From Janthinobacterium sp. 67 (GTDB taxonomy: Bacteria; Pseudomonadota; Gammaproteobacteria; Burkholderiales; Burkholderiaceae_D), in assembly GCF_002797895.1 (NCBI RefSeq), contig NZ_PGES01000001.1, positions 62,001-126,000 on the forward strand: DNA of 64,000 bases, given 5' to 3'. The translations under genes and the position numbers were made by a program. Positions 1 through 10,201 of this stretch are shown here, piece after piece. Under the pieces are notes generated by a model. The model did no database searches. It was not told where the DNA came from and worked only from the letters and a program-made list of their open reading frames with translations. Within the stretch, counting starts at the first letter, position 1, and every line of letters begins with the position of its first letter.

Positions 1-153
1 CACCCGCGCAAGGTGTACTTTTTCCCCCGCAGCGGCAAGGTGCTGGTGAAAAAACTGATGCAGACGCATAACGACACCCTGGTGCGCCGCGAACTCGATT
101 ACGCCAGCCGCCTCAAGGTCGCGCCGGTGGGTGGCGAGGTCGAACTGTTCTAG
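1..153 (+). CDS. cheD: CheD chemoreceptor glutamine deamidase, 3' fragment
   Basis: Only the last 50 codons are inside the window; the start lies to the left. The visible peptide contains RKVYFFPRSGKVLVKKL, which matches the conserved C-terminal part of CheD, and ends in VELF before a TAG stop. CheD deamidates specific glutamines in methyl-accepting chemotaxis receptors in the cytoplasm and tunes receptor output. The next gene on the same strand is cheB, about 105 bases on, which fits the usual cheR-cheD-cheB order of betaproteobacterial chemotaxis operons. The identification rests on this C-terminal segment plus context; the catalytic Cys/His part is not visible. Confidence 0.85.
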   Translation, partial: HPRKVYFFPRSGKVLVKKLMQTHNDTLVRRELDYASRLKVAPVGGEVELF

Positions 154-258
154 TAGCACCAGGCCAAACCTGCCGCGCCGCGCCATGCGGCTTGCGGCGG
201 TTTGTCCGGTGGACTAATTTAATAAGGAATAAGGGCCGCAAGGCCTGGAAGGATAACT

Positions 259-1329
259 ATGAAGATCAAAGTATTGATCGTGGACGACTCGGCGCTGATC
301 CGCAGCGTCATGACGGAAATCGTGAACAGCCAGCCCGACATGGAAGTGGTGGGCGCGGCGCCCGATCCGCTGGTGGCGCGCGAGATGATCAAGCAGACCA
401 ACCCCGACGTGCTGACCCTCGACGTCGAGATGCCGAAGATGGATGGTCTGGACTTCCTGGAAAAGCTGATGCGCTTGCGCCCCATGCCGGTATTGATGGT
501 GTCGTCCCTGACCGAGCGCGGTTCGGAAATCACCATGCGCGCGCTGGAGCTGGGCGCCGTCGATTTCGTCACCAAGCCGAAGATCTCGATTCAGAGCGGC
601 ATGCGCGAGTACACGGACATGATCGCCGACAAGATCCGCGCCGCCTCGAAGGCGCGCATCCGTGCGCGCACCCTGCCGTCGGCAGGCGACAAGACGGCCG
701 CGCCGCTGCCCGCCCTGCGCAGCCCGTTGACGTCGAGCGAAAAGCTGATCATCGTGGGCGCCTCGACGGGCGGCACGGAAGCGATCCGCGAATTTCTCAT
801 GCAGATGCCGTCCGATTGCCCCGGCATCCTGATCACGCAGCACATGCCGGAAGGCTTTACGCGCTCGTTTGCGCGCCGCCTCGATTCCCTGTGCAAGATA
901 TCGGTGCAGGAAGCGGCGGGCGGCGAACGCGTGCTGCCCGGCCACGCCTACATCGCGCCCGGCCATTCGCACCTGACCCTGACGCGCAGCGGCGCCAACT
1001 ACATGACCAAGATCGACCAGGGCGAGCCGGTGAACCGCCACCGCCCGTCCGTCGACGTGCTGTTCCGTTCGGCCGCGCAATCGGCAGGTAAAAATGCCGT
1101 CGGCGTGATCCTCACCGGCATGGGCAAGGATGGCGCACAAGGCATGTTGGAAATGAAGGCCGCAGGGGCGTATAATTTTGCACAGGATGAGGCCAGTTGC
1201 GTGGTGTTCGGCATGCCGCGCGAGGCGATCGCCGTCGGTGCTACGCATGAGGTTGGCGCTCTGACGGCGCTGCCTGGCATGGTGCTGGGACACCTGGCGG
1301 CACATGGCATGCGTGCTTTGCGCGTGTAA
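259..1329 (+). CDS. cheB: CheB, chemotaxis protein-glutamate methylesterase/glutamine deamidase
   Basis: A 356-residue response regulator with an output enzyme. It removes methyl groups from receptor glutamates and counteracts CheR during adaptation. The N-terminal receiver domain has the acidic pair Asp9-Asp10, phospho-acceptor Asp55 (LDVEMP) and Lys106. After a linker at about 125-160 comes the methylesterase domain with catalytic Ser169 (GASTGG), His195 (QHMPEGF) and Asp291 (GMGKDG), the full triad of the family. Length is typical. An AGGATAACT-type ribosome site precedes the ATG. It lies between cheD and cheY on the same strand and is presumably activated by CheA phosphorylation. Confidence 0.97.
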   Translation: MKIKVLIVDDSALIRSVMTEIVNSQPDMEVVGAAPDPLVAREMIKQTNPDVLTLDVEMPKMDGLDFLEKLMRLRPMPVLMVSSLTERGSEITMRALELGAVDFVTKPKISIQSGMREYTDMIADKIRAASKARIRARTLPSAGDKTAAPLPALRSPLTSSEKLIIVGASTGGTEAIREFLMQMPSDCPGILITQHMPEGFTRSFARRLDSLCKISVQEAAGGERVLPGHAYIAPGHSHLTLTRSGANYMTKIDQGEPVNRHRPSVDVLFRSAAQSAGKNAVGVILTGMGKDGAQGMLEMKAAGAYNFAQDEASCVVFGMPREAIAVGATHEVGALTALPGMVLGHLAAHGMRALRV

Positions 1330-1476
1330 GCCACGTTTTATATGATCTGAGGCAAGTTTGTTCGCCTAAAAGCAACGAAAATGCTATCCTACAACTTGCT
1401 GCCGTAGTGTCGACCATAATGTCGGCATTCATGTCGATATTATTAACAAACCGCTACAGAAACAACGGAGTTATTC

Positions 1477-1875
1477 ATGGCTGATCCAAAGATGAAATTT
1501 TTAGTCGTTGACGATTTTTCGACGATGCGCCGCATTGTCCGGAATCTGTTGAAGGAACTGGGTTATGCCAACGTCGATGAGGCGGAAGACGGCGTGATGG
1601 GCCTGGCCAAGCTGCGCGCGGAATCGTTCGATTTCGTCGTCTCGGACTGGAACATGCCAAACATGGATGGCCTGACGATGCTGCAGCATATCCGCGCCGA
1701 TCCCGCACTGGCCAAGCTGCCCGTGCTGATGGTCACGGCCGAAGCGAAAAAAGAAAACATCATCGCCGCCGCCCAGGCTGGCGCCAGCGGTTATGTCGTC
1801 AAGCCGTTCACGGCCGCGACCCTCGATGAAAAGCTGAACAAGATTTTCGAGAAGCTGGAAAAAGCGGGCGCCTGA
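1477..1875 (+). CDS. cheY: CheY, chemotaxis response regulator
   Basis: A 132-residue single-domain receiver that, once phosphorylated by CheA, binds FliM at the flagellar motor switch. All hallmark residues sit at the canonical CheY positions: Asp12 and Asp13, phospho-acceptor Asp57 (SDWNMP), Thr87 (MVTAEA), Tyr106 and Lys109 (YVVKPF). There is no output domain. ACGGAG lies upstream of the ATG. The gene is separated from cheB by about 147 bases and is followed at once by a strong terminator, so it ends the transcript. The phosphatase gene cheZ, often next in related clusters, is not here. Confidence 0.97.
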   Translation: MADPKMKFLVVDDFSTMRRIVRNLLKELGYANVDEAEDGVMGLAKLRAESFDFVVSDWNMPNMDGLTMLQHIRADPALAKLPVLMVTAEAKKENIIAAAQAGASGYVVKPFTAATLDEKLNKIFEKLEKAGA

Positions 1876-1900
1876 TTCAGGTTTGACCGTTATCAAGAAA

Positions 1901-1934
1901 AACGCTGCCCGTGCAAACCGGCAGCGTTTTTTTT
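1901..1934 (+). terminator. Rho-independent terminator after cheY
   Basis: A perfect 9-bp stem AACGCTGCC / GGCAGCGTT with a loop of about 10 nt is followed by a run of T residues. It lies 25 bases after the cheY stop and ends the chemotaxis transcript. Confidence 0.92.
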
Positions 1935-1947
1935 GTCCGCAAGAATA

Positions 1948-2700
1948 TCAGACCAGCCCGCCATTCGCGCGCAGGGTTTGTCCGTTGATCCAGCGGCCAT
2001 CCGGCCCTGCCAGGAAGGCCACGGCGGCGGCGATATCGTCCGGCGTGCCCAGGCGCTCCAGGGGCACCATCTTGCCCATGCGCTCTATCGTTTCTTGCGT
2101 CTTGCCGTTCAAGAACAGGGCCGTGGCCGTAGGGCCGGGGGCGATGGCGTTGACGGTGATGTTCTTGCCACGCAGCTCCTTGGCGAAGATATTCGTCATC
2201 GTCTCGATGGCCGCCTTGGTGGCGCCGTAGACGCTGTAGCCGGGCAGGGCCAGACCAATCACGCTGGTCGAGAAATTGACGACGCTGCCACCGTGGCGCA
2301 AGCGCGCCGCCGCCTGGCGCATCGTGTTGAAGCTGCCCTTGACGTTGATGGCGAACAGGCTGTCGAAAGTGGTGTCGTCCGTGTCTGCCAGGGCGGGGAG
2401 CGCGGGCGGCATGATGCCGGCGTTGTTGACGAGTACGTCGATGCCGCCAAAGGCCGCCTCTGCCGCATCGAACAGCGCCTGCACGTCGCTTGCCTCTGCC
2501 ACGTTGGCCTTGACCGCGATGGCGGCGCCGCCGTCGGCCACGATGGCCGCCACCAGCAGCTCCGCCTCCACCTTGCCGCTGGCGTAATTGACGACGACGT
2601 GCATGCCGTCGCGCGCCAGGCGGCGGGCGATGGCCGCGCCGATGCCGCGCGAAGCGCCCGTGATGATGGCGACCTTGGCCGGGGTGGATGGTGTGTCCAT
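1948..2700 (-). CDS. SDR-family oxidoreductase (3-oxoacyl-ACP reductase-like)
   Basis: A 250-residue classical short-chain dehydrogenase/reductase. The cofactor motif TGASRGIG is at residues 14-21, NNAG at 92-95, a catalytic serine at 144-146, and the Tyr158-x3-Lys162 pair is intact, so an active NAD(P)H-dependent enzyme is expected. The C-terminal GRWINGQTLRANGGLV is typical of the FabG-like branch. Substrate cannot be deduced. Start: ATG preceded by AGGAGAACACCC. It converges on cheY across the terminator. A palindrome at 2761-2780 may be its operator. It stands alone on its strand. Confidence 0.9.
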   Translation of the reverse strand: MDTPSTPAKVAIITGASRGIGAAIARRLARDGMHVVVNYASGKVEAELLVAAIVADGGAAIAVKANVAEASDVQALFDAAEAAFGGIDVLVNNAGIMPPALPALADTDDTTFDSLFAINVKGSFNTMRQAAARLRHGGSVVNFSTSVIGLALPGYSVYGATKAAIETMTNIFAKELRGKNITVNAIAPGPTATALFLNGKTQETIERMGKMVPLERLGTPDDIAAAVAFLAGPDGRWINGQTLRANGGLV

Positions 2701-2760
2701 GGGTGTTCTCCTGTCGTGGTGGGAGGCGCGGAATGCCGGGCCAGTGCAGTCATTGTGATC

Positions 2761-2780
2761 TTTATCGATGCATGGATAAA
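2761..2780. promoter_or_regulatory. Palindromic operator candidate upstream of the SDR gene
   Basis: TTTATC and GATAAA flank an inner ATGCAT, making a 20-bp near-perfect inverted repeat (one G/G mismatch per arm). It lies about 60 bases upstream of the SDR start in AT-richer DNA. It looks like a site for a dimeric repressor such as a TetR or MarR protein. No regulator gene is adjacent, so the binding protein is unknown. Confidence 0.4.
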
Positions 2781-2984
2781 GCTGGCTTTATTAGTTTCAA
2801 CGTGCAAAAAATATCAATAATCCTTGTCCAGCCGTCTGATGCAAAAGAAGCAATCTCCGGCTGCCCGCAAGAAATTGCGCAAAGGAATTAAATATTTCCC
2901 AAAGTTAACTTTACACGTCAAATAATTTGGCCCATGATCGCTGCAGTATTTCCCTTTGTCCCCGACCCCGACAAGAAGGAGCGC

Positions 2985-3440
2985 ATGATGCGCCGAGCAC
3001 CCGTATTATTTTTCGCCCTGAGCACGGCCCTGTTGACGGCCTGTGGCGTGAGCCTGGAACAAACCGCCGTCGCGCCTCTTGCCTCTGTCGAAATGCAGGA
3101 GCCGGTCGTGCAAGCGCCTGCCGAAGCCGATGGCCGGCATGCCTATCTGCACCGCGTGGGCAGCCAGGATTATGTCAGCCTGAGCCAGACCGGCCCCGAG
3201 GGCGGCTTGCCGATATTGACGGGCACGCAGCGCCATGCGCGCGCCATCCGCCTGCTGGCTGCCGATCCGGCCCAGGCGCGGGCCATCTTGCGCAGCCTGA
3301 GGCTGCCTGCGAACCAGCGCAAGCTGTGGGCGGGAGAGGAAATCGTGCTCGATGCGGCCAGCTACGACATGCTGCAGGCGGCACGCGGCAGCGACAAGCC
3401 GCTGTTTGCCGAACTGAAATTGGTAGGGATGGAGAAGTAG
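2985..3440 (+). CDS. Small predicted lipoprotein of unknown function
   Basis: 151 residues. The start was placed at the ATGATG after AAGGAGCGC rather than at the upstream ATG at 2934, because this gives a clean lipoprotein signal: MMRR, a hydrophobic stretch, then the lipobox LTAC with the acylated Cys at position 20. The mature part has no domain I recognise. It is mixed and soluble-looking, with a segment rich in Arg and Ala (about residues 85-110). Expected location is the periplasmic face of the inner or outer membrane. A hairpin follows directly. The upstream 284-bp gap is AT-rich and holds the SDR promoter region. Confidence 0.75.
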   Translation: MMRRAPVLFFALSTALLTACGVSLEQTAVAPLASVEMQEPVVQAPAEADGRHAYLHRVGSQDYVSLSQTGPEGGLPILTGTQRHARAIRLLAADPAQARAILRSLRLPANQRKLWAGEEIVLDAASYDMLQAARGSDKPLFAELKLVGMEK

Positions 3441-3447
3441 AGAAAGA

Positions 3448-3469
3448 AACGGGGCCGAATGGCCCCGTT
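3448..3469. terminator. Bidirectional hairpin between the lipoprotein gene and panC
   Basis: AACGGGGCC / GGCCCCGTT stem with GAAT loop. Read on the minus strand it is followed by a T-rich tract (TTTCTTTCT), so it is a better terminator for panC than for the lipoprotein gene. Both genes end within 11 bases of it. Confidence 0.75.
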
Positions 3470-3479
3470 GTGATGATGC

Positions 3480-4331
<852 letters not shown>

Positions 4332-4373
4332 CTAAAACCCCGTTGTACGGTGGTCAGTGACAAAGGGTAGGGG

Positions 4374-5300
4374 TCAGGCGGGCGAATAGGCCAGCCGGAC
4401 GTAGATGGGGGCAAACGGTTCTGCCTGGGTGATTTCGATCAGGGTTTCCTTGGCCAGTTCCAGCAGGGCCACGAAGTTGACCACCACCACGGGCACGCCG
4501 CCGGCAATGTCGAACAGCTCGCTGAACTCGACGAAGCGCGACGACTGCAGATGGCGCAGGATGCTCGACATGTGTTCGCGTACGGACAGTTCCTGGCGGC
4601 TGATGCGGTGATGCTGGGTCAGCTTGGCCCGCTTCAGCACGTCGAGCCACGCCTGCTGCAAGTCCACCGGTTCCACGTCGGGCCAGGTGGGCGTCAGGCT
4701 TTGCTCGATGAAAATCTGCGTGCGCACGAAATCGCGCTCGAACTGGGGGATGGCGTTCAGGTCGTAGGCTGCCAGCTTGATCTGCTCGTACTCGAGCAGG
4801 CGGCGCACCAGTTCGGCACGGGGGTCGCCGCCATCTTCCTCGACGTCGCTCTTGCGCGAAGGCAAGAGCATGCGCGACTTGATCTCGATCAGCATGGCCG
4901 CCATCAACAGATACTCGGCGGCCAGCTCCAGGTTGCGCACGCGGATCTGGTCGACATATTTCAGATATTGCAGGGTCACCTGCGCCATCGGAATATCGAG
5001 AATGTTGAAGTTTTGCTTGCGGATCAGGTAGAGCAGCAAGTCGAGCGGGCCTTCGAAGGCTTCGAGGAAGATTTCCAGCGCGTCCGGCGGAATGTACAAA
5101 TCCGTCGGCATGCGCATCATCGGTTCGCCATACAGGCGGGCGATGCCCAGCGGGTCGGCGGCGGGTGCCGCGTCCGTGGTTGCAGATGCTGCAGGGGCGC
5201 CGCTGCCGTCGCCTTCGGCGACAGGTGGAGGCGACTCGATGACTGCGCCGGCACCGGAAGCGTCGGCTTCCGGCGTGACTGCAGACTCTTCAGGCAACAT
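4374..5300 (-). CDS. scpA: Segregation and condensation protein ScpA
   Basis: 308 residues, longer than the usual 240-270 because of a low-complexity Ala/Pro/Glu-rich N-terminal extension of about 65 residues before the conserved domain. The kleisin core is clear: FEGPLDLLLYLIRKQNFNILDIP, then AAEYLLMAAMLIEIKSRMLLP, with the winged-helix end carrying the helix that binds the Smc head. ScpA bridges Smc heads with ScpB to form bacterial condensin. The stop lies 54 bases before panC, and DUF3460 precedes it by 17 bases. scpB is not in the window. Confidence 0.94.
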   Translation of the reverse strand: MLPEESAVTPEADASGAGAVIESPPPVAEGDGSGAPAASATTDAAPAADPLGIARLYGEPMMRMPTDLYIPPDALEIFLEAFEGPLDLLLYLIRKQNFNILDIPMAQVTLQYLKYVDQIRVRNLELAAEYLLMAAMLIEIKSRMLLPSRKSDVEEDGGDPRAELVRRLLEYEQIKLAAYDLNAIPQFERDFVRTQIFIEQSLTPTWPDVEPVDLQQAWLDVLKRAKLTQHHRISRQELSVREHMSSILRHLQSSRFVEFSELFDIAGGVPVVVVNFVALLELAKETLIEITQAEPFAPIYVRLAYSPA

Positions 5301-5317
5301 CGTGCCGGTTCCAGATC

Positions 5318-5527
5318 TTAGTTCTTGTTCTGGTAAACGTAAGCCTGTTGCTTGACGGCCGACGCCAGCTGGCGTTCCTGCTCATCGATGCTGACGGCCG
5401 GCTTGTCCCACAGCAGGGCGCGGCCCGCTTGCTGGCCCGCTTCCATGCCAGGATTCTTGGCCTTCAGTTCGGCGATGAACAAGGTGTGGTCGGATACGTA
5501 GTTGGTGTGTTTTGCAGGCAGTTTCAT
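5318..5527 (-). CDS. DUF3460 family protein
   Basis: 69 residues: MKLPAKHTNYVSDHTLFI at the start, then KAKNPGMEAGQQAGRALLWDK. This matches the short DUF3460 family that sits just upstream of scpA in betaproteobacteria. The ATG at 5527 was chosen over the longer reading because AAGAGA lies just upstream. No transmembrane segment or known catalytic motif. Function is unknown; the conserved link with scpA/panC is positional only. Confidence 0.85.
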   Translation of the reverse strand: MKLPAKHTNYVSDHTLFIAELKAKNPGMEAGQQAGRALLWDKPAVSIDEQERQLASAVKQQAYVYQNKN

Positions 5528-5633
5528 ATTCTCTTCTGAGTGTCTTATGGGTAAGGTCAGCCGGCCGTATTTTACCGCGCCGTGCCGCTTGGCGGGTTGT
5601 TGTATCGGCAAGTCAGGGTGAAATTGCTAAAAA

Positions 5634-6116
5634 TCAATAGCGCAGCAAACGCCGCATCACCATCGGTGCCGGTTCGGCGGGGTTGGCGTGCGAATATTCC
5701 AGTTCTTCGGCCAGCTCGAATTCGAAGGCCGCATAAAAATCGATCAGCTTGCGCTGGTCGCGCCGCACGGCCAGGCGCAGCTCTTCCGCCTGGCACGACA
5801 GGCCGTGATGAATGATGGCTTCCAGCAAGTGCTGCGAGACGTTGCTGCCCCGGTAGGCGGGCAGCACGCCCATGCGAGAAATCTTCCAGATGGCCGGATC
5901 GCTGTCGAGCGGCATCCAGCGCAGCGAACCGGCTGGAATGTCGTCGATCAGCAACAGAAAACCGCCGCCGTGGCGCAATTGCTCTTCCACCTGTTGCGCC
6001 GTCTCGTGGTGCCCACTGGACGAGGCTGCCACCTTGCCGGCCCACGCGGCGCGGGTCAGTTCGGCCATCAGCTGTGCATCGGCATTTGTTGCTTCGCGCA
6101 CCACGATATTCATCAT
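5634..6116 (-). CDS. GNAT-family N-acetyltransferase
   Basis: 160 residues. The fold is indicated by an N-terminal VREATNADAQLMAELTRAAW, the central strand-helix ISRMGVLPAYRGSNVSQHLLEAII (acetyl-CoA-binding motif A, about residues 79-102), and DFYAAFEFELAEELEY near the end. The pyrophosphate loop reads RGSNVSQ instead of the common Q/RxxGxG/A, so cofactor binding may be atypical. Start ATGATG after AAGGACCG. It is 16 bases downstream of metG on the same strand and probably cotranscribed. Substrate unknown. Confidence 0.85.
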   Translation of the reverse strand: MMNIVVREATNADAQLMAELTRAAWAGKVAASSSGHHETAQQVEEQLRHGGGFLLLIDDIPAGSLRWMPLDSDPAIWKISRMGVLPAYRGSNVSQHLLEAIIHHGLSCQAEELRLAVRRDQRKLIDFYAAFEFELAEELEYSHANPAEPAPMVMRRLLRY

Positions 6117-6132
6117 CGGTCCTTGTGGCGGC

Positions 6133-8283
6133 TTAGCGGATGCGCATGCCAGGTTCGGCGCCCGGCCACGGGTTCAGGATGTAGATGCCCGGATTCGCCT
6201 TCTCGTCGGCGGCGGACGCGGCCATGACCATGCCTTCGGAAATGCCGAACTTCATCTTGCGCGGCGCCAGGTTGGCCACCAGCACCGTCAGCTTGCCGAC
6301 CAGCTCTTCCGGCTGGTAGGCCGAGCGGATGCCCGAGAACACGTTGCGCAGGCGGCCTTCGCCCGCATCCAGGGTCAGGCGCAGCAGCTTGTCGGAGCCG
6401 TCGACCAGTTCGCAGTTGACGATCTTGGCGATGCGCAGGTCGACCTTGAGGAAGTCGTCGATCTTGATCTCGGGCGCCAGTTCTTCGATGGCGCTGGCCG
6501 GGGTGGCGGCCACGTCGCTGGCGGCATCGGCGGCCGGTACGGCCGCTGCCGCCTGCGGCGCGTCGAACAGCGCTTCGATCATCTTGGCATCCATGCGCGT
6601 CATCAAATGGCTGTAGCTGCCGATGGTGCGGCCCAGCATGCTGCTCGAGACGACATCGACTTGCGTATCGGCCCAGCTGAACTCGGCATCGTTGAGGAAG
6701 CCGGCCACGTTCTTGGCCACGCCCGGCAACACCGGCGACAGCAGGATCGTCAACTGGCGGAACAGGATCAGGGCCGTGGTGCACACTTCGTGCAGTTCGG
6801 CCGTCTTTTCCGCATCCTTGGCGAGGATCCACGGCTTGTTTTCATCGACATACTGGTTGGTGATGTCGGCGATTTCCATGATCTCGCGCAAAGCCTTGCC
6901 GAATTCGCGGTTTTCGTAATGGGCCGCGATGCTGGCCTGGCGTTCCTTGCTCAGTACTTCGTCGCCGGACTGTACCTTGGTCGTGAGCGCGCGCCAGATG
7001 TAACCCTGAGCGTTCGGCGACAGGCTGGTGGCCAGCTTGCCGTCGAATTTCTTGGCGATGAAGCCGGCGCAGCGGCTGGCGATATTCACGTACTTGCCGA
7101 TCAGGTCGCTGTTCACGCGGGCGACAAAATCTTCGCCGTTGAAGTCCAGGTCTTCCACTTTCGAGTTCAGCTTGAAGGCGATGTAGTAGCGCAGCCATTC
7201 CGGGTTCATGCCCAGGTCCAGGTAGCGCAGCGGGGAGATGCCCGTGCCGCGCGACTTCGACATTTTTTCGTTGTTGACCGTCAGGAAGCCGTGTACGTTG
7301 ACTTTCAGTTTGTCGATCACAGGGTGATTGGCGAACTTCAGCATGGCGGGCCAGAACAGCAAATGGAAGGAAACGATGTCCTTGCCGATGAAGTGGATCT
7401 GTTCCGTCGACGGGTCATTCAGGAAGGCGTCGAAATCGATGCCTTTCTTGTCGCAATAGTTTTTCAGGCTGGCCAGGTAGCCGACGGGCGCATCCATCCA
7501 CACATAGAAGAACTTGCCCGGCGCATCAGGAATCGGGATGCCGAAGTAGGGCGCATCGCGCGAGATATCCCAGTCGGCCAGCTTTTCACCCGCTTCACCC
7601 AGCCATTCGCTGACCTTGTTGACCATTTCAGGCTGCAAGCGGCCTGGCGTGTTGAGCCAATCCTTGAGGAATTCGAAGCAGCGCGGGTCGGACAGCTTGA
7701 AGAAATACTGTTCCGACGGCTTCATCACGGGCGTCGCGTTGGTAAACACCGAGAACGGGTTGACCAGGTCGGTCGGCTGGTAGGCCGCGCCGCACACTTC
7801 GCAATTGTCGCCGTACTGGTTCTTGGCGCCGCATTTCGGGCATTCGCCCTTGATGTTGCGGTCGGCCAGGAACATGCCTTTCACCGGGTCGAAGAAGCGG
7901 TCGACGGTTTTCGTGACGATCAGGCCCGTATCGCGCAGCTTGCGGTAGATCGATTGCGACAGGTCGACGTTTTCCGGCGAATCGGTCGAATACCAGTTGT
8001 CGAAGGCAATATGGAAGCCATCGAGGTACTGGGCGCGGCCGGCCGCGATGTTGGCGACGAATTGCTGCGGCGTGATGCCTTCCTTCTCGGCGGCGATCAT
8101 GATGGGCGTGCCATGCGTATCGTCGGCGCCCACAAAGTGCACTTCACGGCCGGCTTCGCCATCGCGTTGCATTCGCTGGAACCGGACCCAGATATCGGCC
8201 TGGATGTATTCCATGATGTGGCCAATGTGAAAAGCGGCGTTTGCGTAAGGCAGGGCAGTGGTGACGAACAGCTTGCGAGTCAT
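6133..8283 (-). CDS. metG: Methionyl-tRNA synthetase
   Basis: 716 residues in the class I long form with a C-terminal tRNA-binding domain. HIGH is at residues 19-22 (FHIGH), a zinc knuckle with CPKC and CEVC at about 148-164, and KMSKS at about 340 ([10 protein letters not shown]). From about residue 610 comes an EMAP/Trbp111-like domain ([13 protein letters not shown] to [14 protein letters not shown]) that promotes dimerisation and tRNA binding. An Ala-rich linker precedes it. The open frame runs far upstream, but the family start [15 protein letters not shown] fixes the ATG at 8283. It is divergent from apbC across 147 bases. Confidence 0.97.
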   Translation of the reverse strand: MTRKLFVTTALPYANAAFHIGHIMEYIQADIWVRFQRMQRDGEAGREVHFVGADDTHGTPIMIAAEKEGITPQQFVANIAAGRAQYLDGFHIAFDNWYSTDSPENVDLSQSIYRKLRDTGLIVTKTVDRFFDPVKGMFLADRNIKGECPKCGAKNQYGDNCEVCGAAYQPTDLVNPFSVFTNATPVMKPSEQYFFKLSDPRCFEFLKDWLNTPGRLQPEMVNKVSEWLGEAGEKLADWDISRDAPYFGIPIPDAPGKFFYVWMDAPVGYLASLKNYCDKKGIDFDAFLNDPSTEQIHFIGKDIVSFHLLFWPAMLKFANHPVIDKLKVNVHGFLTVNNEKMSKSRGTGISPLRYLDLGMNPEWLRYYIAFKLNSKVEDLDFNGEDFVARVNSDLIGKYVNIASRCAGFIAKKFDGKLATSLSPNAQGYIWRALTTKVQSGDEVLSKERQASIAAHYENREFGKALREIMEIADITNQYVDENKPWILAKDAEKTAELHEVCTTALILFRQLTILLSPVLPGVAKNVAGFLNDAEFSWADTQVDVVSSSMLGRTIGSYSHLMTRMDAKMIEALFDAPQAAAAVPAADAASDVAATPASAIEELAPEIKIDDFLKVDLRIAKIVNCELVDGSDKLLRLTLDAGEGRLRNVFSGIRSAYQPEELVGKLTVLVANLAPRKMKFGISEGMVMAASAADEKANPGIYILNPWPGAEPGMRIR

Positions 8284-8430
8284 GATTGATGCACTTTTGG
8301 GATGGATAATAGGACATTTTAACAGCGGAAAGGCAATATGAGCAGATGCAGCGCCGGCAAGTGATGCTTTTGCCTCCATCGCGCATGGCGATTTTGCGCT
8401 AGACTGCGCGTATTGCATACGGAGATAGTC

Positions 8431-9519
8431 ATGAGCATCACAGTAGAAGACGTCAAGGCCGCACTGGCCCAGGTTATTGATCCAAATACACATAAAGATT
8501 TCGTTTCCAGCAAAACCGTCAAGAATCTGAAGGTCGACGGCGATGATATTTCCCTCGACATCGAGCTCGGCTACCCCGCCAAAAGCCAGATCGACCTGAT
8601 CCGCAAATCCGTGCTGGCCGCCTTGCGCGTGCTGCCGGGCGTGGGCAACGTCAGCGTGGGCGTGTCGTCGAAAATCATTTCGCACACGGTGCAGCGTGGT
8701 CTGAAGCCGATGAGCAACGTGAAAAACATCATTGCCGTCGCTTCCGGCAAGGGCGGTGTTGGCAAGTCGACCACGGCCGTCAACCTGGCCCTGGCCCTGG
8801 CGGCCGAAGGCGCCACCGTCGGCATGCTGGACGCCGATATCTATGGCCCGTCGCAGCCGATGATGCTGGGCATCAGCGGCCAGCCGAAGACGCTCGATGG
8901 CAAGAGCATGGAGCCGATGGAAAACCACGGCCTGCAAGTGTCCTCGATCGGCTTCATGATCGATCCGGACGAACCGATGGTGTGGCGCGGCCCCATGGTC
9001 ACGCAAGCCTTGCAGCAATTGCTGGACCAGACGAACTGGCGCGACCTCGACTACCTGATCGTCGACATGCCGCCAGGCACGGGCGACATCCAGCTGACCC
9101 TGTCGCAGAAAGTGCCCGTCACGGGCGCCGTCATCGTCACGACGCCGCAGGACATCGCGCTGCTCGACGCGCGCAAGGGCTTGAAAATGTTCGAGAAAGT
9201 CGGCATTCCTATTCTGGGCGTGGTGGAAAACATGAGCACGCACATCTGCTCGAACTGCGGCCATGCGGAAGAAATCTTCGGCGCCGGCGGCGGCGCGAAA
9301 ATGTGCGCGGACTTCGGCGTGGAATTCCTCGGCGCCTTGCCGCTGACCATGGCGATCCGCCAGCAGACGGATTCGGGCACGCCCACCGTCGTGGCCGAGC
9401 CGGAAGGCCCCGTCGCCGTGATCTACAAGCAGATCGCCCGCACCATCGCGATCAAGGTGGCGGAAAAGGCGAAGGATATGACGAGCAAGTTCCCAAGCAT
9501 CGTCATCAAGAACGACTGA
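8431..9519 (+). CDS. apbC: Iron-sulfur cluster carrier protein ApbC/Mrp
   Basis: 362 residues. An N-terminal MIP18/DUF59 domain (about 1-85) is followed by a MinD/ParA-like P-loop ATPase. The deviant Walker [10 protein letters not shown] starts at residue 106. Cys273 and Cys276 (CSNC) form the CxxC that binds the transferable 4Fe-4S cluster. It delivers clusters to apo-proteins in the cytoplasm. The start at 8431 (MSITVEDVK) follows CGGAGATAGTC; the in-frame ATG 18 bases upstream lacks such a site. Divergent metG/apbC is a common proteobacterial arrangement. Confidence 0.95.
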   Translation: MSITVEDVKAALAQVIDPNTHKDFVSSKTVKNLKVDGDDISLDIELGYPAKSQIDLIRKSVLAALRVLPGVGNVSVGVSSKIISHTVQRGLKPMSNVKNIIAVASGKGGVGKSTTAVNLALALAAEGATVGMLDADIYGPSQPMMLGISGQPKTLDGKSMEPMENHGLQVSSIGFMIDPDEPMVWRGPMVTQALQQLLDQTNWRDLDYLIVDMPPGTGDIQLTLSQKVPVTGAVIVTTPQDIALLDARKGLKMFEKVGIPILGVVENMSTHICSNCGHAEEIFGAGGGAKMCADFGVEFLGALPLTMAIRQQTDSGTPTVVAEPEGPVAVIYKQIARTIAIKVAEKAKDMTSKFPSIVIKND

Positions 9520-9539
9520 TGTAACCCAAGGCAGAGACT

Positions 9540-9566
9540 GGGGTCGAACCCTCAGGGTTCGACCCC
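9540..9566. repeat. GGGGTC-type intergenic palindrome, copy 1
   Basis: A perfect 13-bp inverted repeat (GGGGTCGAACCCT / AGGGTTCGACCCC) around one central base, 20 bases after the apbC stop. There is no T-run, so it is a poor intrinsic terminator. Its first 18 bases match 16 of 18 bases of the element at 15992 after lysR, suggesting a dispersed repeat family. Confidence 0.7.
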
Positions 9567-9655
9567 GGCCCTTCATGGGTTAACAATCCTGCGCCAAGGT
9601 CAGCAGGAATATGGTTTCATGCAGTCCGTGTTGTTATTTAACAAGAGGAGACATC

Positions 9656-10063
9656 ATGCAATTGAGCACCGTATTCCTGCGCCAGGCCGCAGTCCTGGTT
9701 GCCGGCAGCCTGCTGGCCGCCAGCGCGTTCGCGCAATCCGTTTCGTTCGTCGAGCCAGCCGATGGCGCGACTGTGACGAGTCCGTTCAAGGTCAAGTTCG
9801 CCGTCAGTGGCATGGACGTCAAGCCGGCCGGCGACATGACGGCCAAGACGGGCCACCACCATCTGCTCATCAATACCGGGCCGATGAAGGCGGGCGAGAT
9901 GATACCCATGGATGACAAGCATTTGCACTTCGGCAAAGGACAAACGGAAACGGACGTCACCTTGCCGCCGGGCCAGTACACCCTGACCATGCAGTTCGCG
10001 AATGGCGCCCACCAGTCGTATGGGCCGGAGTTGAGCAAAAGCATCAAGGTGACGGTCAAGTAA
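9656..10063 (+). CDS. Secreted DUF4399 domain protein
   Basis: 135 residues with an N-terminal signal peptide (hydrophobic core, cleavage probably after AFA at about residue 26), hence periplasmic. The rest matches the DUF4399 pattern: VSFVEPADGATVTSPFKVKF, GHHHLLIN, and KHLHFGKGQTETDVTLPPG. The His clusters suggest metal binding, but that is inference. The start at 9656 follows AAGAGGAGACATC; the longest frame begins 45 bases earlier without a signal. A terminator follows, so it is probably monocistronic. Function unknown. Confidence 0.85.
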   Translation: MQLSTVFLRQAAVLVAGSLLAASAFAQSVSFVEPADGATVTSPFKVKFAVSGMDVKPAGDMTAKTGHHHLLINTGPMKAGEMIPMDDKHLHFGKGQTETDVTLPPGQYTLTMQFANGAHQSYGPELSKSIKVTVK

Positions 10064-10087
10064 GTCAGGCAGATTGTCTGTTGCGGC

Positions 10088-10126
10088 AAAGGCCGGGTTC
10101 CAGCGATGGAGCCTGGCCTTTTTTAT
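10088..10126 (+). terminator. Rho-independent terminator after the DUF4399 gene
   Basis: Hairpin AAAGGCC-GGGTTCC / GGAGCC-TGGCCTTT with a 6-nt loop, followed by T residues, 24 bases after the stop codon. Confidence 0.85.
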
Positions 10127-10201
10127 ATTGTTGCCTCTTGTCATTATTGTGTCATATAGTCGGCGTATGCTGGCCGGTGGCCTAACTTTTGATGAGCGGA
10201 T

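Noticed and set aside
5872..8289. 805-residue plus-strand open frame opposite metG
   Set aside because: Antisense shadow of a high-GC gene; low-complexity His/Arg/Gln-rich text with no domain, while metG on the other strand has all family motifs.
8284..9576. N-terminal extension of the metG frame reaching into apbC
   Set aside because: The frame stays open by chance; the methionyl-tRNA synthetase family starts at MTRKLFVTT, and the extension is antisense to apbC.
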